Positions 9,615 to 17,916 of a stretch of 64,000 nt of DNA are shown here, one piece after another. The position numbers and the translations under genes were made by a program. How positions within the stretch are numbered: position 1 is the first letter of the stretch; each line of letters starts with the position of its first letter. This DNA comes from Collimonas arenae (GTDB taxonomy: Bacteria; Pseudomonadota; Gammaproteobacteria; Burkholderiales; Burkholderiaceae_D), in contig NZ_CP009962.1 of NCBI RefSeq assembly GCF_000786695.1, positions 1,364,001-1,428,000 of the forward strand, in the 5' to 3' direction. The notes beneath the pieces were generated by a model. It did not search any database. It worked only from the letters and a program-made list of their open reading frames with translations, and was not told where the DNA came from.

Positions 9615-10070
9615 TTATAACTGGGGCAAGCCTTCAATCACAGAGCCTGGTTTGATATTCTTGTCCTTGAACCAGTTCTTGTTCATCTCCAGCGCATAAG
9701 ATGCGGCGCCCTGTGCGCAATGCGAATCCAGCGTTTGCGCTTTCATTTCTTCGACATTCAGGATCGCGCCTTTTTTATCGATAAAGGCAACTGACAGCGG
9801 GATCAATGTGTTCTTCATCCACATGCAGATCCCTGCAGGCGTATCGAACACAAATACCATGCCTTCGTTGGCGCCCATTCTTTTGCGGAACATGAGACCT
9901 TGTTCGCGCTGGTCTTCGCTGTGCGCGACTTCCGCCTTGATGACGTGGATGCCGATGTTCAGGGAAGTAGTCGGGAGTTGCTGGCTTTCCTGCGCGCTTG
10001 CTGGCAGGGCGGCGAAGGCGGCGATGCTTGCAGCGATTGTTGCGAGGGAAATGGCGCGGATTTTTCTCAT
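9615..10070 (-). CDS. DUF192 family exported protein
   Basis: The 151-residue protein starts with a signal peptide that ends at about ALPASAQ (residues 22-28). The remainder matches the DUF192 fold through the segments EVAHSEDQREQGLMFRK, GMVFVFDTPAGICMWMKNT and SVAFIDKKGAILNVEEM. The family is widespread in bacteria but has no defined activity. It is probably periplasmic. It stands alone, with its own ATG and short spacing to the next transcription unit. Confidence 0.85.
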   Translation of the reverse strand: MRKIRAISLATIAASIAAFAALPASAQESQQLPTTSLNIGIHVIKAEVAHSEDQREQGLMFRKRMGANEGMVFVFDTPAGICMWMKNTLIPLSVAFIDKKGAILNVEEMKAQTLDSHCAQGAASYALEMNKNWFKDKNIKPGSVIEGLPQL

Positions 10071-10170
10071 GTGATTAAAGCTCCTGTAGGGTAGGAGGAT
10101 TATACAGAGAGCTAAATCGGCAGAGGGGCGTTGGCGGCGTTGCGGCTGGATATTAATTGTTTCAGGACGT

Positions 10171-10194
10171 AAAAAAGGCAGGACTAGCCTGCCT
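10171..10194 (-). terminator. Intrinsic terminator for the Asr-like gene
   Basis: Read on the minus strand, a 7-bp stem (aggcagg / cctgcct) is followed by a run of six T, 24 bp downstream of the small Ala/Lys-rich gene. Confidence 0.8.
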
Positions 10195-10217
10195 ATGTCT
10201 TGAAGCTGATGCTTGAA

Positions 10218-10448
10218 TTACTTAGCTGGTGCTGCAGGAGCATCAGCAGCTGGGGCTTCAGCTTTTTCAGCTTTAGCTTTAGTTGCTTTCTTAGCTTTCT
10301 TGACTTTGTGTGTCGTCTTCTTGGCAACAGGAGCCGATGCTTCAGCAGCGGCAGCAGCAGGAGCTGCAGGTGCAGCTGGAGCTGCGTCAGCAGCGAAAAC
10401 AGAAGTAGCGAACAGGCCAGCAACCAGAGCAGCGATCAGTTTGTTCAT
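10218..10448 (-). CDS. Small exported Ala/Lys-rich protein, acid-shock (Asr)-like
   Basis: This encodes a 76-residue precursor with a clear signal peptide (MNKLIAALVAG...SVFAAD). The mature part is almost only Ala, Lys and Pro: an acidic/neutral AAPAAPAAPAA stretch, a basic KKTTHKVKKAKKATKAKAEK core and an APAADAPAAPAK tail. The layout resembles the enterobacterial acid-shock protein Asr, a periplasmic intrinsically disordered protein, but low complexity makes homology hard to establish. An in-frame ATG four codons upstream (10460) is also possible; I prefer 10448 because the signal peptide then begins normally and GGA lies at suitable distance. It has its own terminator and a palindrome upstream. 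Confidence 0.7.
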   Translation of the reverse strand: MNKLIAALVAGLFATSVFAADAAPAAPAAPAAAAAEASAPVAKKTTHKVKKAKKATKAKAEKAEAPAADAPAAPAK

Positions 10449-10483
10449 TTTAAAATCCATTCTTTAGCGAGTTAATCAGTTGA

Positions 10484-10499
10484 TGATTCACTTGAATCA
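10484..10499. promoter_or_regulatory. Palindrome upstream of the Asr-like gene, possible operator
   Basis: tgattca-ct-tgaatca is a perfect 7+7 inverted repeat located 36 bp before the preferred start codon (24 bp before the alternative upstream ATG). Its position near the likely promoter suggests a dimeric regulator site; the regulator is unknown. Confidence 0.4.
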
Positions 10500-10574
10500 C
10501 TGCAATTAACGACGCCGGTAAACGGATGGTTGACAGTTTTTTTTAAAAAACGCGTAAATATGTATCGATTTGTA

Positions 10575-11150
10575 TCAGCGCAATGTCATCAATGTGCTTA
10601 AATCGGACGGATCGATTTCCTGCATGTCGCCCGGCCACAAAGGATGGCTTTGCAGCGATACCTGACCAATGGCTATTCTGACCAGGCGCAAGGTCGGTAG
10701 ACCGACCGCCGCCGTCATGCGCCGCACCTGGCGATTTTTTCCTTCGGTCAGGGTCAGTGCCAGCCAACTGGTGGATTTGTCGAGCCGTTCGCGAATCGGC
10801 GGATTGCGCGGCCACAGCCAGTCCGGCGCCTGTACCAGGCGTGCCTGGCAAGGCTGGGTGACAAAATCGCCAAGGTTCACGCCGTTGCGCAACCGTGCCA
10901 GTGTCGCTTCGTCTGGAATTCCTTCAACCTGGGCCAGGTAAGTCTTCGGCTGTTTCAACGCAGGATGGCTAATATTATGTTGCAGCTTGCCGTCGTCGGT
11001 GAGCAGCAGCAGGCCTTCACTGTCTGCATCAAGACGTCCCGCCGGATAAATGTTGGGGATTTTGATATAGTCGGCGAGGGTGGGGCGGCTGGGATGTGCA
11101 GAGAACTGGCACATGACTTGGAAGGGTTTATTGAATAGGATCAGAGGCAT
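10575..11150 (-). CDS. rluE: 23S rRNA pseudouridine synthase, RluE type
   Basis: The 191-residue protein belongs to the RsuA/RluB/E/F family. It has the catalytic aspartate motif in [20 protein letters not shown] (about residues 36-55) and the later [21 protein letters not shown]. The lack of an S4 domain and the opening [16 protein letters not shown] point to RluE, which modifies U2457 of 23S rRNA. The start codon sits just outside a 175-bp inverted-repeat element, and no Shine-Dalgarno sequence is visible. Confidence 0.87.
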   Translation of the reverse strand: MPLILFNKPFQVMCQFSAHPSRPTLADYIKIPNIYPAGRLDADSEGLLLLTDDGKLQHNISHPALKQPKTYLAQVEGIPDEATLARLRNGVNLGDFVTQPCQARLVQAPDWLWPRNPPIRERLDKSTSWLALTLTEGKNRQVRRMTAAVGLPTLRLVRIAIGQVSLQSHPLWPGDMQEIDPSDLSTLMTLR

Positions 11151-11157
11151 GTCGCTA

Positions 11158-11332
11158 GGAGGCTGGCGGACTTAGGGGATCGAAGCGATAAAATAATTGA
11201 GCGAGAACAGATTTTGCCAGATTCGCAGTGTCAATAGCGAGCTATTGACCAAGACGCTGGTGAAATATGGCCCGGTCCAGAGAGACAGTTCAGTTATTTG
11301 TGCAGCCGATCAGCCTAAGTCCGCCAGCCTCC
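11158..11332. repeat. Element bounded by perfect 19-bp inverted repeats
   Basis: The left arm (11158-11176) and the right arm (11314-11332) are exact reverse complements (right arm cctaagtccgccagcctcc). Just inside both arms, gatcg/cgatc extends the pairing. The hexamer tgtcgc occurs outside both ends (11150-11155 and 11336-11341). The interior contains a perfect hairpin (gtcaatag/ctattgac, 11230-11249). No coding capacity is seen. The form is that of a small non-autonomous mobile element or a large regulatory hairpin. Confidence 0.6.
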
Positions 11333-11395
11333 AGGTGTCGCAAAAACATAGCGGCTAGTAAAATACTAGTGCATAATACAAAACGCTTGTCTTAT

Positions 11396-11409
11396 GTCTT
11401 ATATAAGAC
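11396..11409. promoter_or_regulatory. Palindromic operator candidate upstream of icd
   Basis: GTCTTATATAAGAC is a perfect 14-bp palindrome, and a second GTCTTAT half-site overlaps upstream (11389-11395). It lies 60 bp before the icd start, inside the likely promoter. I recall similar sites before central-carbon genes in other Burkholderiales but cannot name the regulator with certainty. Confidence 0.5.
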
Positions 11410-11468
11410 TAAAAGGTGTTTTATATCCCCATCTCGTTGCTTTTCACCTCCCAACTCCGGAGATAAAG

Positions 11469-12722
11469 ATGTCCCAACATATCAAAGTGCCTGCTGAAGG
11501 CAAGAAAATCACCGTCAACGCTGATTTTTCTATCAACGTCCCAGATAATCCAATCATTCCATACATCGAAGGCGACGGCACCGGCGTGGATATCAGCCCG
11601 GTCATGATCAAGGTGGTGGATGCGGCTGTGGCCAAGGCGTACGGTGGTAAGCGCAAGATCAGCTGGATGGAAGTGTTTGCCGGCGAAAAGTCGACCAAAG
11701 TATATGGTCCTGACGTCTGGCTGCCGGAAGAAACGCTGGCCGCAATCAAGGATTATGTGGTGTCGATCAAAGGTCCGTTGACGACGCCGGTCGGCGGTGG
11801 CATCCGTTCGCTGAACGTCGCCCTGCGCCAGGAGCTGGACTTGTATGTCTGCCTGCGCCCCGTACGTTATTTCAAGGGCGTGCCTTCGCCAGTGCGTGAG
11901 CCGGAAAAGACCGACATGGTGATCTTCCGCGAAAATTCGGAAGATATCTATGCCGGTATCGAATGGCAAGAAGGCAGCGAAGGCGCCAAGAAGCTGATCG
12001 AGTTCCTGGTCAAGGAAATGGGCGTCAAGAAGATCCGTTTCCCGAACACGTCCGGTATCGGCATCAAGCCGGTGTCGCGGGAAGGTACCGAACGTCTTGT
12101 GCGTAAGGCGATCCAGTACGCCATCGACAACGACAAGCCATCCGTGACGATTGTCCACAAGGGCAATATCATGAAGTTCACCGAAGGTGGTTTCCGTGAC
12201 TGGGCATATGCCCTGGCGCAAAAGGAATTTGGCGCAGAGCTGATCGATGGCGGCCCATGGGCGAAATTCAAAAACCCGAAAACGGGTCGCGAAATTATCG
12301 TCAAGGACTCGATCGCTGATGCATTTTTGCAACAAATTTTGTTGCGTCCGAATGAATATAGCGTCATCGCCACCTTGAATCTGAATGGCGACTACATCTC
12401 CGATGCGCTGGCAGCACAAGTCGGCGGCATCGGCATCGCACCTGGCGCCAACCTGTCGGATTCGGTGGCCATGTTTGAAGCGACCCACGGCACAGCGCCG
12501 AAATATGCAGGCAAGGACTATGTGAACCCAGGTTCGCTGATCCTGTCGGCGGAAATGATGCTGCGCCACATGGGCTGGGTGGAGGCGGCTGACCTGATCA
12601 TCGACGCGATGCAGAAATCGATCACCTCGAAACGGGTTACTTACGACTTCGCCCGCCTGATGGAAGGCGCAACCCAGGTTTCCTGCTCGGGTTTCGGCGG
12701 CGTTCTGATCGAAAACATGTAA
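11469..12722 (+). CDS. icd: NADP-dependent isocitrate dehydrogenase
   Basis: This TCA-cycle enzyme oxidatively decarboxylates isocitrate to 2-oxoglutarate with reduction of NADP. The 417-residue length matches the E. coli enzyme (416). Family marks include [17 protein letters not shown], the substrate serine region [14 protein letters not shown], and the coenzyme region [19 protein letters not shown]. The frame is open upstream, but [13 protein letters not shown] with GGAG before it is the expected start. Two hairpin terminators follow, and a palindrome near the promoter suggests transcriptional control. Confidence 0.96.
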   Translation: MSQHIKVPAEGKKITVNADFSINVPDNPIIPYIEGDGTGVDISPVMIKVVDAAVAKAYGGKRKISWMEVFAGEKSTKVYGPDVWLPEETLAAIKDYVVSIKGPLTTPVGGGIRSLNVALRQELDLYVCLRPVRYFKGVPSPVREPEKTDMVIFRENSEDIYAGIEWQEGSEGAKKLIEFLVKEMGVKKIRFPNTSGIGIKPVSREGTERLVRKAIQYAIDNDKPSVTIVHKGNIMKFTEGGFRDWAYALAQKEFGAELIDGGPWAKFKNPKTGREIIVKDSIADAFLQQILLRPNEYSVIATLNLNGDYISDALAAQVGGIGIAPGANLSDSVAMFEATHGTAPKYAGKDYVNPGSLILSAEMMLRHMGWVEAADLIIDAMQKSITSKRVTYDFARLMEGATQVSCSGFGGVLIENM

Positions 12723-12737
12723 ATCTGCGAGCAAAAT

Positions 12738-12767
12738 AAAAAAGCCAGAACTTGTTCTGGCTTTTTT
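12738..12767 (+). terminator. Intrinsic terminator of icd
   Basis: An 8-bp stem, agccagaa / ttctggct with a 4-nt loop, is preceded by A and followed by a T-run 15 bp past the icd stop codon. Confidence 0.9.
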
Positions 12768-12803
12768 ACGCCGGCGTCTCGGTTAGCGCTAACAACAGGC
12801 TAT

Positions 12804-12831
12804 AAAAAAACCTCACCGCAGTGAGGTTTTT
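12804..12831 (-). terminator. Intrinsic terminator of the cold-shock gene
   Basis: The stem aacctcac / gtgaggtt with loop cgca is followed, on the minus strand, by seven T. It lies 32 bp downstream of the csp stop codon. Confidence 0.88.
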
Positions 12832-12863
12832 CACAAAAACCGCTTAATGACGCCGGAGCGAAA

Positions 12864-13067
12864 TTAAGGAGCCTGGATGTTAGAAGCTTGCTTGCCTTTA
12901 GGGCCTTGCGTGACTTCGAACTGGACTTTTTGACCTTCTTTGAGGGTCTTGAAGCCGTTCATCTGGATTGCCGAAAAGTGAGCAAACAAATCCTCACCGC
13001 CGTCATCCGGAGTGATAAAGCCGAAGCCCTTAGAATCGTTGAACCACTTGACTGTACCTGTTGCCAT
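12864..13067 (-). CDS. Cold-shock domain protein
   Basis: The 67-residue protein is a single cold-shock domain with both RNA-binding motifs: [19 protein letters not shown] and the earlier [11 protein letters not shown]. It binds single-stranded RNA or DNA and acts as an RNA chaperone. The frame continues upstream, but [10 protein letters not shown] is the universal start of the family. A long upstream stretch is available for a 5' untranslated leader, as usual for csp genes. The position between icd and clpS is typical of Burkholderiales. Confidence 0.95.
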   Translation of the reverse strand: MATGTVKWFNDSKGFGFITPDDGGEDLFAHFSAIQMNGFKTLKEGQKVQFEVTQGPKGKQASNIQAP

Positions 13068-13403
13068 AAAATAGCGTCTTTCAAATAATGACCAATCACA
13101 CGAGCCGTAAAAGCAAGAAGCCTCGCGTAACGCTGCCCCTTCTAGAACTTGCTCACTTCTATTAATAAGCGGAAACATGCTCACCAATGAATGTCATTCT
13201 TTGCGCAAAAAATAAAAAAGTCAAGTAATTTCCAAAAAGCAATTAAATTTCAGGTTTTCCTCTATTTTTTGCTCTTGATTTAATCTCATCCAACGTCATC
13301 TGCATAGCAATCGGAAAACGCGTAATATCGATATAAACGTTATTTAATTCAGTGTGGCGCTAATGATGTTACTGCAATTGTCGGAAGGTTTTAGAATAAG
13401 CGC
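13068..13403. other. 336-bp AT-rich divergent region, csp/clpS
   Basis: No gene is recognised. The region should hold the csp leader and promoter (minus strand) and the clpS promoter (plus strand). A TAGAAT hexamer at 13392-13397 lies very close to the clpS ATG but has no good -35. I see no other clear structure. Confidence 0.4.
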
Positions 13404-13712
13404 ATGGTAACCAAGCACGAAGACGGCACAGTAGCGACGCGGCAAGAGCAAAAGCTCAAGCCGCCTTCCATGTTCCAGGTATTTTTGCTCAATGACGACT
13501 ACACTCCAATGGAGTTCGTGGTGGCTATACTGCAAGAGTACTTCAACAAGGATCGTGAAGCCGCAACCCAGATTATGTTGAAGGTGCATCGCGATGGCAA
13601 AGGCATGTGTGGTGTGTATCCTAAAGATATTGCATCCACAAAAGTTGAACTGGTATTAACGCACGCACGCAAAGCAGGGCATCCCCTGCAATGCATGATG
13701 GAGGAAGCATGA
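13404..13712 (+). CDS. clpS: ATP-dependent Clp protease adaptor ClpS
   Basis: ClpS delivers N-degron substrates to ClpAP. The 102-residue protein has the core [20 protein letters not shown], which holds the N-degron pocket, and [19 protein letters not shown] disordered N-terminal tail precedes it, as needed to engage ClpA. The stop codon overlaps the clpA start in ATGA, so the two are translationally coupled. Confidence 0.97.
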   Translation: MVTKHEDGTVATRQEQKLKPPSMFQVFLLNDDYTPMEFVVAILQEYFNKDREAATQIMLKVHRDGKGMCGVYPKDIASTKVELVLTHARKAGHPLQCMMEEA

Positions 13713-16009
13713 TTGCGCAGGAACTGGAAGTAAGTTTGCACATGGCGTTTGTCGAAGCAAGGCAAGCAAGACACGAGTTCATCACCGTGGAACATTTGCT
13801 GCTGGCCTTGCTCGACAACCCGTCCGCAGCAGAGGTGCTGCGTGCGTGTGCGGTCAACATCGATGATATGCGCAAAACGCTGACCATCTTTATTGGCGAC
13901 AACACACCGACGGTGCCGGGTTCAAATGAGGTGGATACCCAGCCAACCCTTGGTTTCCAGCGCGTCATCCAACGCGCCATCATGCATGTGCAATCGGCTT
14001 CCAACGGCAAGAAGGAAGTCACTGGCGCCAACGTGCTGGTGGCGATCTTCGGCGAGAAAGATTCGCATGCGGTGTACTACCTGCACCAGCAGGGCGTAAC
14101 GCGTCTCGACGTGGTCAATTTCATTTCGCATGGCGTACGCAAGGATCAGCAAACCGATGCGCAGAAATCCTCGGAAGGCGCTGAAGAAGTGCAAGCCGAA
14201 GGCCAAGCCAAGGAAAGTCCGCTCGACCAGTTCACGCAAAACCTGAACAAGCTGGCGACTGAAGGAAAAATCGATCCGCTGATCGGACGCGAGTATGAAG
14301 TCGAGCGCGTGATCCAGACCTTGTGCCGCCGCCGTAAAAACAATCCCTTGCTGGTCGGCGAAGCTGGCGTTGGCAAGACCGCGATTGCCGAAGGTTTGGC
14401 ATGGCGTATCACGCAGGGTGAAGTCCCCGAAATCCTGCAAAACGCGATTGTCTACTCGCTGGATATGGGTTCGCTGCTGGCTGGCACCAAGTACCGCGGC
14501 GACTTTGAGCAACGTCTCAAGGCCGTGCTCAAGCAATTGAAAGACAGCCCGCACGGCATCTTGTTCATCGATGAAATCCATACGATTATCGGCGCCGGCT
14601 CGGCTTCGGGCGGCACGCTGGATGCATCCAATCTGCTAAAACCGGCTTTATCGAGCGGTCAGCTGAAGTGCATCGGCGCAACTACCTACACCGAGTTCCG
14701 TGGCGTATTCGAGAAAGACCATGCTTTGTCGCGGCGCTTCCAGAAGATCGACGTCAACGAACCGACAGTCGAGCAAACCGTGCAGATCCTGCGCGGCTTG
14801 AAGTCGCGTTTTGAGGAACATCACGGCGTCAAATATTCGGCTTCCGCACTGACCAGTGCAGCTGAACTGGCGGCGCGTTTCATCAATGACCGCCATCTGC
14901 CGGACAAGGCGATCGACGTTATCGACGAAGCGGGGGCAGCGCAACGCATCCTGCCGAAGTCGAAGCAGAAAAAGACCATTGGCAAGGGCGAGATCGAAGA
15001 CATCATCGCCAAGATTGCGCGGATTCCGCCGCAGTCGGTCAATCAGGACGACCGCAGCAAGCTGCAAACCATCGATCGCGATCTGCGTAACGTGGTGTTC
15101 GGCCAGGATCCTGCAATCGATGCTTTGGCATCGGCGATCAAGATGGCGCGTGCAGGTCTGGGCAAGACCGACCGCCCGATCGGCTCCTTCCTGTTCTCAG
15201 GCCCTACCGGAGTCGGCAAGACTGAAGTGGCGAAACAGCTGGCGTTCATCCTCGGCATCGACCTGATCCGTTTTGACATGTCGGAATACATGGAGCGTCA
15301 TGCGGTCAGCCGCCTGATTGGCGCGCCACCGGGCTATGTTGGTTTCGACCAAGGCGGCTTGCTGACTGAAGCAGTGACCAAGAAGCCGCATGCGGTGTTG
15401 CTGCTGGATGAAATTGAAAAAGCCCATCCGGATATTTTCAACATCCTGCTGCAAGTGATGGATCACGGCGCATTGACCGACAATAATGGACGCAAGGCGG
15501 ATTTCCGCAATGTGATCATTATCATGACTACCAATGCCGGTGCGGAAAGCCTGCAAAAACGTTCGATTGGTTTCACCGACAAGAAGGAAGCCGGTGACGA
15601 GATGGCGGATATCAAGCGCATGTTTACGCCTGAATTCCGCAATCGTATCGATTCCATCATCAGCTTCCATGCACTGGACGAAGAAGTCATCTTGCGCGTG
15701 GTCGACAAGTTCCTGATGCAGCTGGAAGAGCAGTTGCACGAGAAAAAAGTGGAAGCAATCTTTACCGAGAATTTGCGGAAATTCCTGGCCAAGAAGGGCT
15801 TCGATCCGTTGATGGGCGCGCGTCCGATGTCTCGTTTGATCCAGGACATGATCCGCAAGGCGCTGGCCGACGAGCTGTTGTTCGGCAAGCTGGTGACCGG
15901 TGGTCGCGTGACTGTCGATCTTGACGACAAGGACCAGATTAGCCTGGATTTTGCCGAAAAAGATGCGTCGACGCCGCCTGCCCCTGAGGAAACGGTTGAA
16001 GTGGAATAA
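13709..16009 (+). CDS. clpA: ATP-dependent Clp protease ATP-binding subunit ClpA
   Basis: ClpA is the AAA+ unfoldase partner of ClpP. The 766-residue protein has the N-terminal Clp_N repeat domain (1-145), a first ATPase module (Walker A GEAGVGKT, Walker [10 protein letters not shown]) and a second one (Walker A GPTGVGKT, Walker [12 protein letters not shown]). The start is placed at [10 protein letters not shown], which has GGAGG 5 bp upstream and overlaps the clpS stop by 4 nt. The hexamer contacts ClpP through an IGF-type loop; RSIGFTDK fits that loop. Confidence 0.96.
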   Translation: MIAQELEVSLHMAFVEARQARHEFITVEHLLLALLDNPSAAEVLRACAVNIDDMRKTLTIFIGDNTPTVPGSNEVDTQPTLGFQRVIQRAIMHVQSASNGKKEVTGANVLVAIFGEKDSHAVYYLHQQGVTRLDVVNFISHGVRKDQQTDAQKSSEGAEEVQAEGQAKESPLDQFTQNLNKLATEGKIDPLIGREYEVERVIQTLCRRRKNNPLLVGEAGVGKTAIAEGLAWRITQGEVPEILQNAIVYSLDMGSLLAGTKYRGDFEQRLKAVLKQLKDSPHGILFIDEIHTIIGAGSASGGTLDASNLLKPALSSGQLKCIGATTYTEFRGVFEKDHALSRRFQKIDVNEPTVEQTVQILRGLKSRFEEHHGVKYSASALTSAAELAARFINDRHLPDKAIDVIDEAGAAQRILPKSKQKKTIGKGEIEDIIAKIARIPPQSVNQDDRSKLQTIDRDLRNVVFGQDPAIDALASAIKMARAGLGKTDRPIGSFLFSGPTGVGKTEVAKQLAFILGIDLIRFDMSEYMERHAVSRLIGAPPGYVGFDQGGLLTEAVTKKPHAVLLLDEIEKAHPDIFNILLQVMDHGALTDNNGRKADFRNVIIIMTTNAGAESLQKRSIGFTDKKEAGDEMADIKRMFTPEFRNRIDSIISFHALDEEVILRVVDKFLMQLEEQLHEKKVEAIFTENLRKFLAKKGFDPLMGARPMSRLIQDMIRKALADELLFGKLVTGGRVTVDLDDKDQISLDFAEKDASTPPAPEETVEVE

Positions 16010-16060
16010 GAGGGGAACAAGCGGTCGCTGATGTAAAAGCTGCCGGCTTCGCAAAAGCGA

Positions 16061-16095
16061 AAAGCCTGAATCATGTAAGTGATTCAGGCTTTTTT
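16061..16095 (+). terminator. Intrinsic terminator after clpA
   Basis: A 13-bp stem, aaagcctgaatca / tgattcaggcttt with a 6-nt loop, is followed by T residues and ends the clpS-clpA operon. Confidence 0.9.
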
Positions 16096-16169
16096 GCATT
16101 TAGCCGTAAATGGCCGTGGAACAGTGTTTGATAGCAGAACCATTGTCTTACGACGATGGTTCATGCTGC

Positions 16170-17258
16170 CTATGGCTGGATGGTGGTTCCGGTGGCTTGT
16201 TTTGCCTGGATATCCGAGACGGTTTGATCGATCGCTTTCATGCGATAGTCGGTGGCGGGGTGGATCGCCGTATAGCCGTTCAGGACAGTTGCAGGATACT
16301 GCGTCGCCAGCCGTTGCCAGAATGCGCCTGCGTCGTCGACCTTGTAGCCGGCGCGAGCAACCATATAGAGCGCCAGACGGTCGGCGGAGGCATCCAACTG
16401 CTGCGGGAATGGCTTGACGCCGGCAGCGCCGCTGAGTGGGGTGGCATCCGGCCGCAGGCGGATCAGATTGTCGATAACGCCGGTCATGGTCGCAGTATTG
16501 CGCTGACGCGAAGCATGGGTCAGCGAGTTATGCGCCATTTCCTTGGCGATCACCAGCGCCAGTTCATCGTCGTTTTGGGTGAACTTCATCATGCCGGCGC
16601 TGACCAGTACGCGGCGGCCGTCGGCATAGCTGATTACATTGTCAGTGTTGCCGAGTTCGATGCCGAAGGCGCAGGCGCGCGTTAGCGGCACGTTCATGGT
16701 CAGGTTGCTGCCACTGCGGGCAACGGTGACCTTGATGTTGTTGCGGCCGTTGACCAGAGGACCCAGCATCATTGCGGTTTGACGTTCCGCATCGGCGCCG
16801 ACCGGCGCCGGTTTGTCCTGAATGGCGACCAGCAGGTCGCCACGCTGCAGGCCGGACTTGGCAGCGCCGCTGCCTGCCAGCACGCCTGTGATTTGCAACT
16901 GATCGGTAAAGCCGAGGGAGCTTGCTGCAGCGAGGAATTCCGCCGTAAAGGAGTATTTGGTTTTTGCTGTGAAGCCGAGCAGGTTGCGGGCATTGTTACG
17001 GCATAGCAACGCGTTATTCACCAGCAATGGGGCAGCCACGTCATACAGGCGGTCCTGCAAGCCGATCAGGGTTTTCAATTCTGCCTGCTGCGGCGGCACG
17101 ACGACTGCCGCCGGCTTGGGGGAAACCGTCGCGGTGGGTTTTGCTGCCTCGGGTGATGCCGTTTCTGTGTTGGCGCAAGCTGCCAGTAATAATATGGGCA
17201 AGGTTATCGCAGTATAGCGTTTGAGTCCCTGCCATCTGAGGCCGCTCGTCAATCTCAT
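16170..17258 (-). CDS. M48-like lipoprotein with PDZ domain and altered zinc motif
   Basis: This encodes a 362-residue lipoprotein (lipobox LLAAC, Cys28). A PDZ-like segment covers about residues 120-185 (VLAGSGAAKSGLQRGDLLVAI). The C-terminal half resembles M48 metallopeptidases, but the zinc motif reads AKEMAHN. The first histidine of HExxH is Lys239; Glu240 and His243 are kept. The position that normally holds the third ligand (ExxAD) is Asp289 in DASAD. Proteolysis is therefore doubtful. It directly follows dut. A start 4 codons upstream overlaps the dut stop; I prefer 17258 because GGAG lies 6 bp before that ATG. Confidence 0.8.
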   Translation of the reverse strand: MRLTSGLRWQGLKRYTAITLPILLLAACANTETASPEAAKPTATVSPKPAAVVVPPQQAELKTLIGLQDRLYDVAAPLLVNNALLCRNNARNLLGFTAKTKYSFTAEFLAAASSLGFTDQLQITGVLAGSGAAKSGLQRGDLLVAIQDKPAPVGADAERQTAMMLGPLVNGRNNIKVTVARSGSNLTMNVPLTRACAFGIELGNTDNVISYADGRRVLVSAGMMKFTQNDDELALVIAKEMAHNSLTHASRQRNTATMTGVIDNLIRLRPDATPLSGAAGVKPFPQQLDASADRLALYMVARAGYKVDDAGAFWQRLATQYPATVLNGYTAIHPATDYRMKAIDQTVSDIQAKQATGTTIQP

Positions 17259-17269
17259 TATTTTCTCCA

Positions 17270-17719
17270 TCAATGTTTTCCGGTGCTGCCGAAGCCGCCT
17301 GCACCGCGTTCGCTGCTCTCGAAATCTGCTACGACATTAAAACGGACACGGGCTACCGGCACAATAATCAATTGCGCCAGCCGTTCCATCGGGTTGAGGG
17401 TAAATTCGGTCGTGCCGCGGTTCCATGTGGAAACCATTAACTGACCCTGGTAATCAGAGTCGATCAAGCCCACCAGGTTCCCCAGAACGATGCCATGTTT
17501 ATGGCCGAGGCCGCTGCGTGGCAGGATCATGGCTGCATAAGCCGGGTCGCCGATATGAATTGCCAGGCCGGTAGGAATCAGATGGGTTTCACCAGGTTTG
17601 ATCGTCAGCGGAACGTCCAGGCAGGCGCGCAGGTCCAGGCCCGCACTGCCTTCGGTGGCGTAGGCCGGCAGTTGATCTTGCATGCGTGGGTCGAGAATTT
17701 TGACGTCGATGATGTTCAT
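17270..17719 (-). CDS. dut: dUTP diphosphatase
   Basis: This enzyme hydrolyses dUTP to dUMP, keeping uracil out of DNA and feeding thymidylate synthesis. The 149-residue protein carries all five motifs of trimeric dUTPases: [40 protein letters not shown] and the C-terminal [13 protein letters not shown] that closes over the active site. It lies downstream of coaBC, as in many proteobacteria, but a terminator separates the two here. Confidence 0.97.
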   Translation of the reverse strand: MNIIDVKILDPRMQDQLPAYATEGSAGLDLRACLDVPLTIKPGETHLIPTGLAIHIGDPAYAAMILPRSGLGHKHGIVLGNLVGLIDSDYQGQLMVSTWNRGTTEFTLNPMERLAQLIIVPVARVRFNVVADFESSERGAGGFGSTGKH

Positions 17720-17793
17720 TGAGGTTGTAACAATCTATTAAGTGAAGAATGAAAATTGTGCGGATGAACTTAACAAAACAAGCGTAACAAATG

Positions 17794-17820
17794 AAAAAAA
17801 ATGACGGGAGCAATCCCGTC
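17794..17820 (-). terminator. Intrinsic terminator downstream of coaBC
   Basis: On the minus strand the hairpin gacggga-ttgc-tcccgtc is followed by a T-rich run (complement of 17794-17801). It lies about 100 bp past the coaBC stop and implies that dut has its own promoter or receives read-through. Confidence 0.8.
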
Positions 17821-17916
17821 CGGTATTCAAAAGCACAGGTGATTCTGGTTTTCGGCGCCCGTCATCGGCTATCAAGCGGGCGACGACGGGCTGATGCTAA
17901 AAGATGCAGGTAAGAC

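Larger units (their letters stand above)
11151..11468. other. 318-bp divergent intergenic region, rluE/icd
   Basis: No gene is present. The region holds a pair of 19-bp inverted repeats (11158-11332), an internal hairpin at 11230-11249 and a 14-bp palindrome at 11396-11409 near icd; these are listed separately. Confidence 0.6.

Noticed and set aside
11421..12734. Long open frame antisense to icd
   Set aside because: Shadow of icd; the His/Asp-rich composition is typical of such antisense frames.
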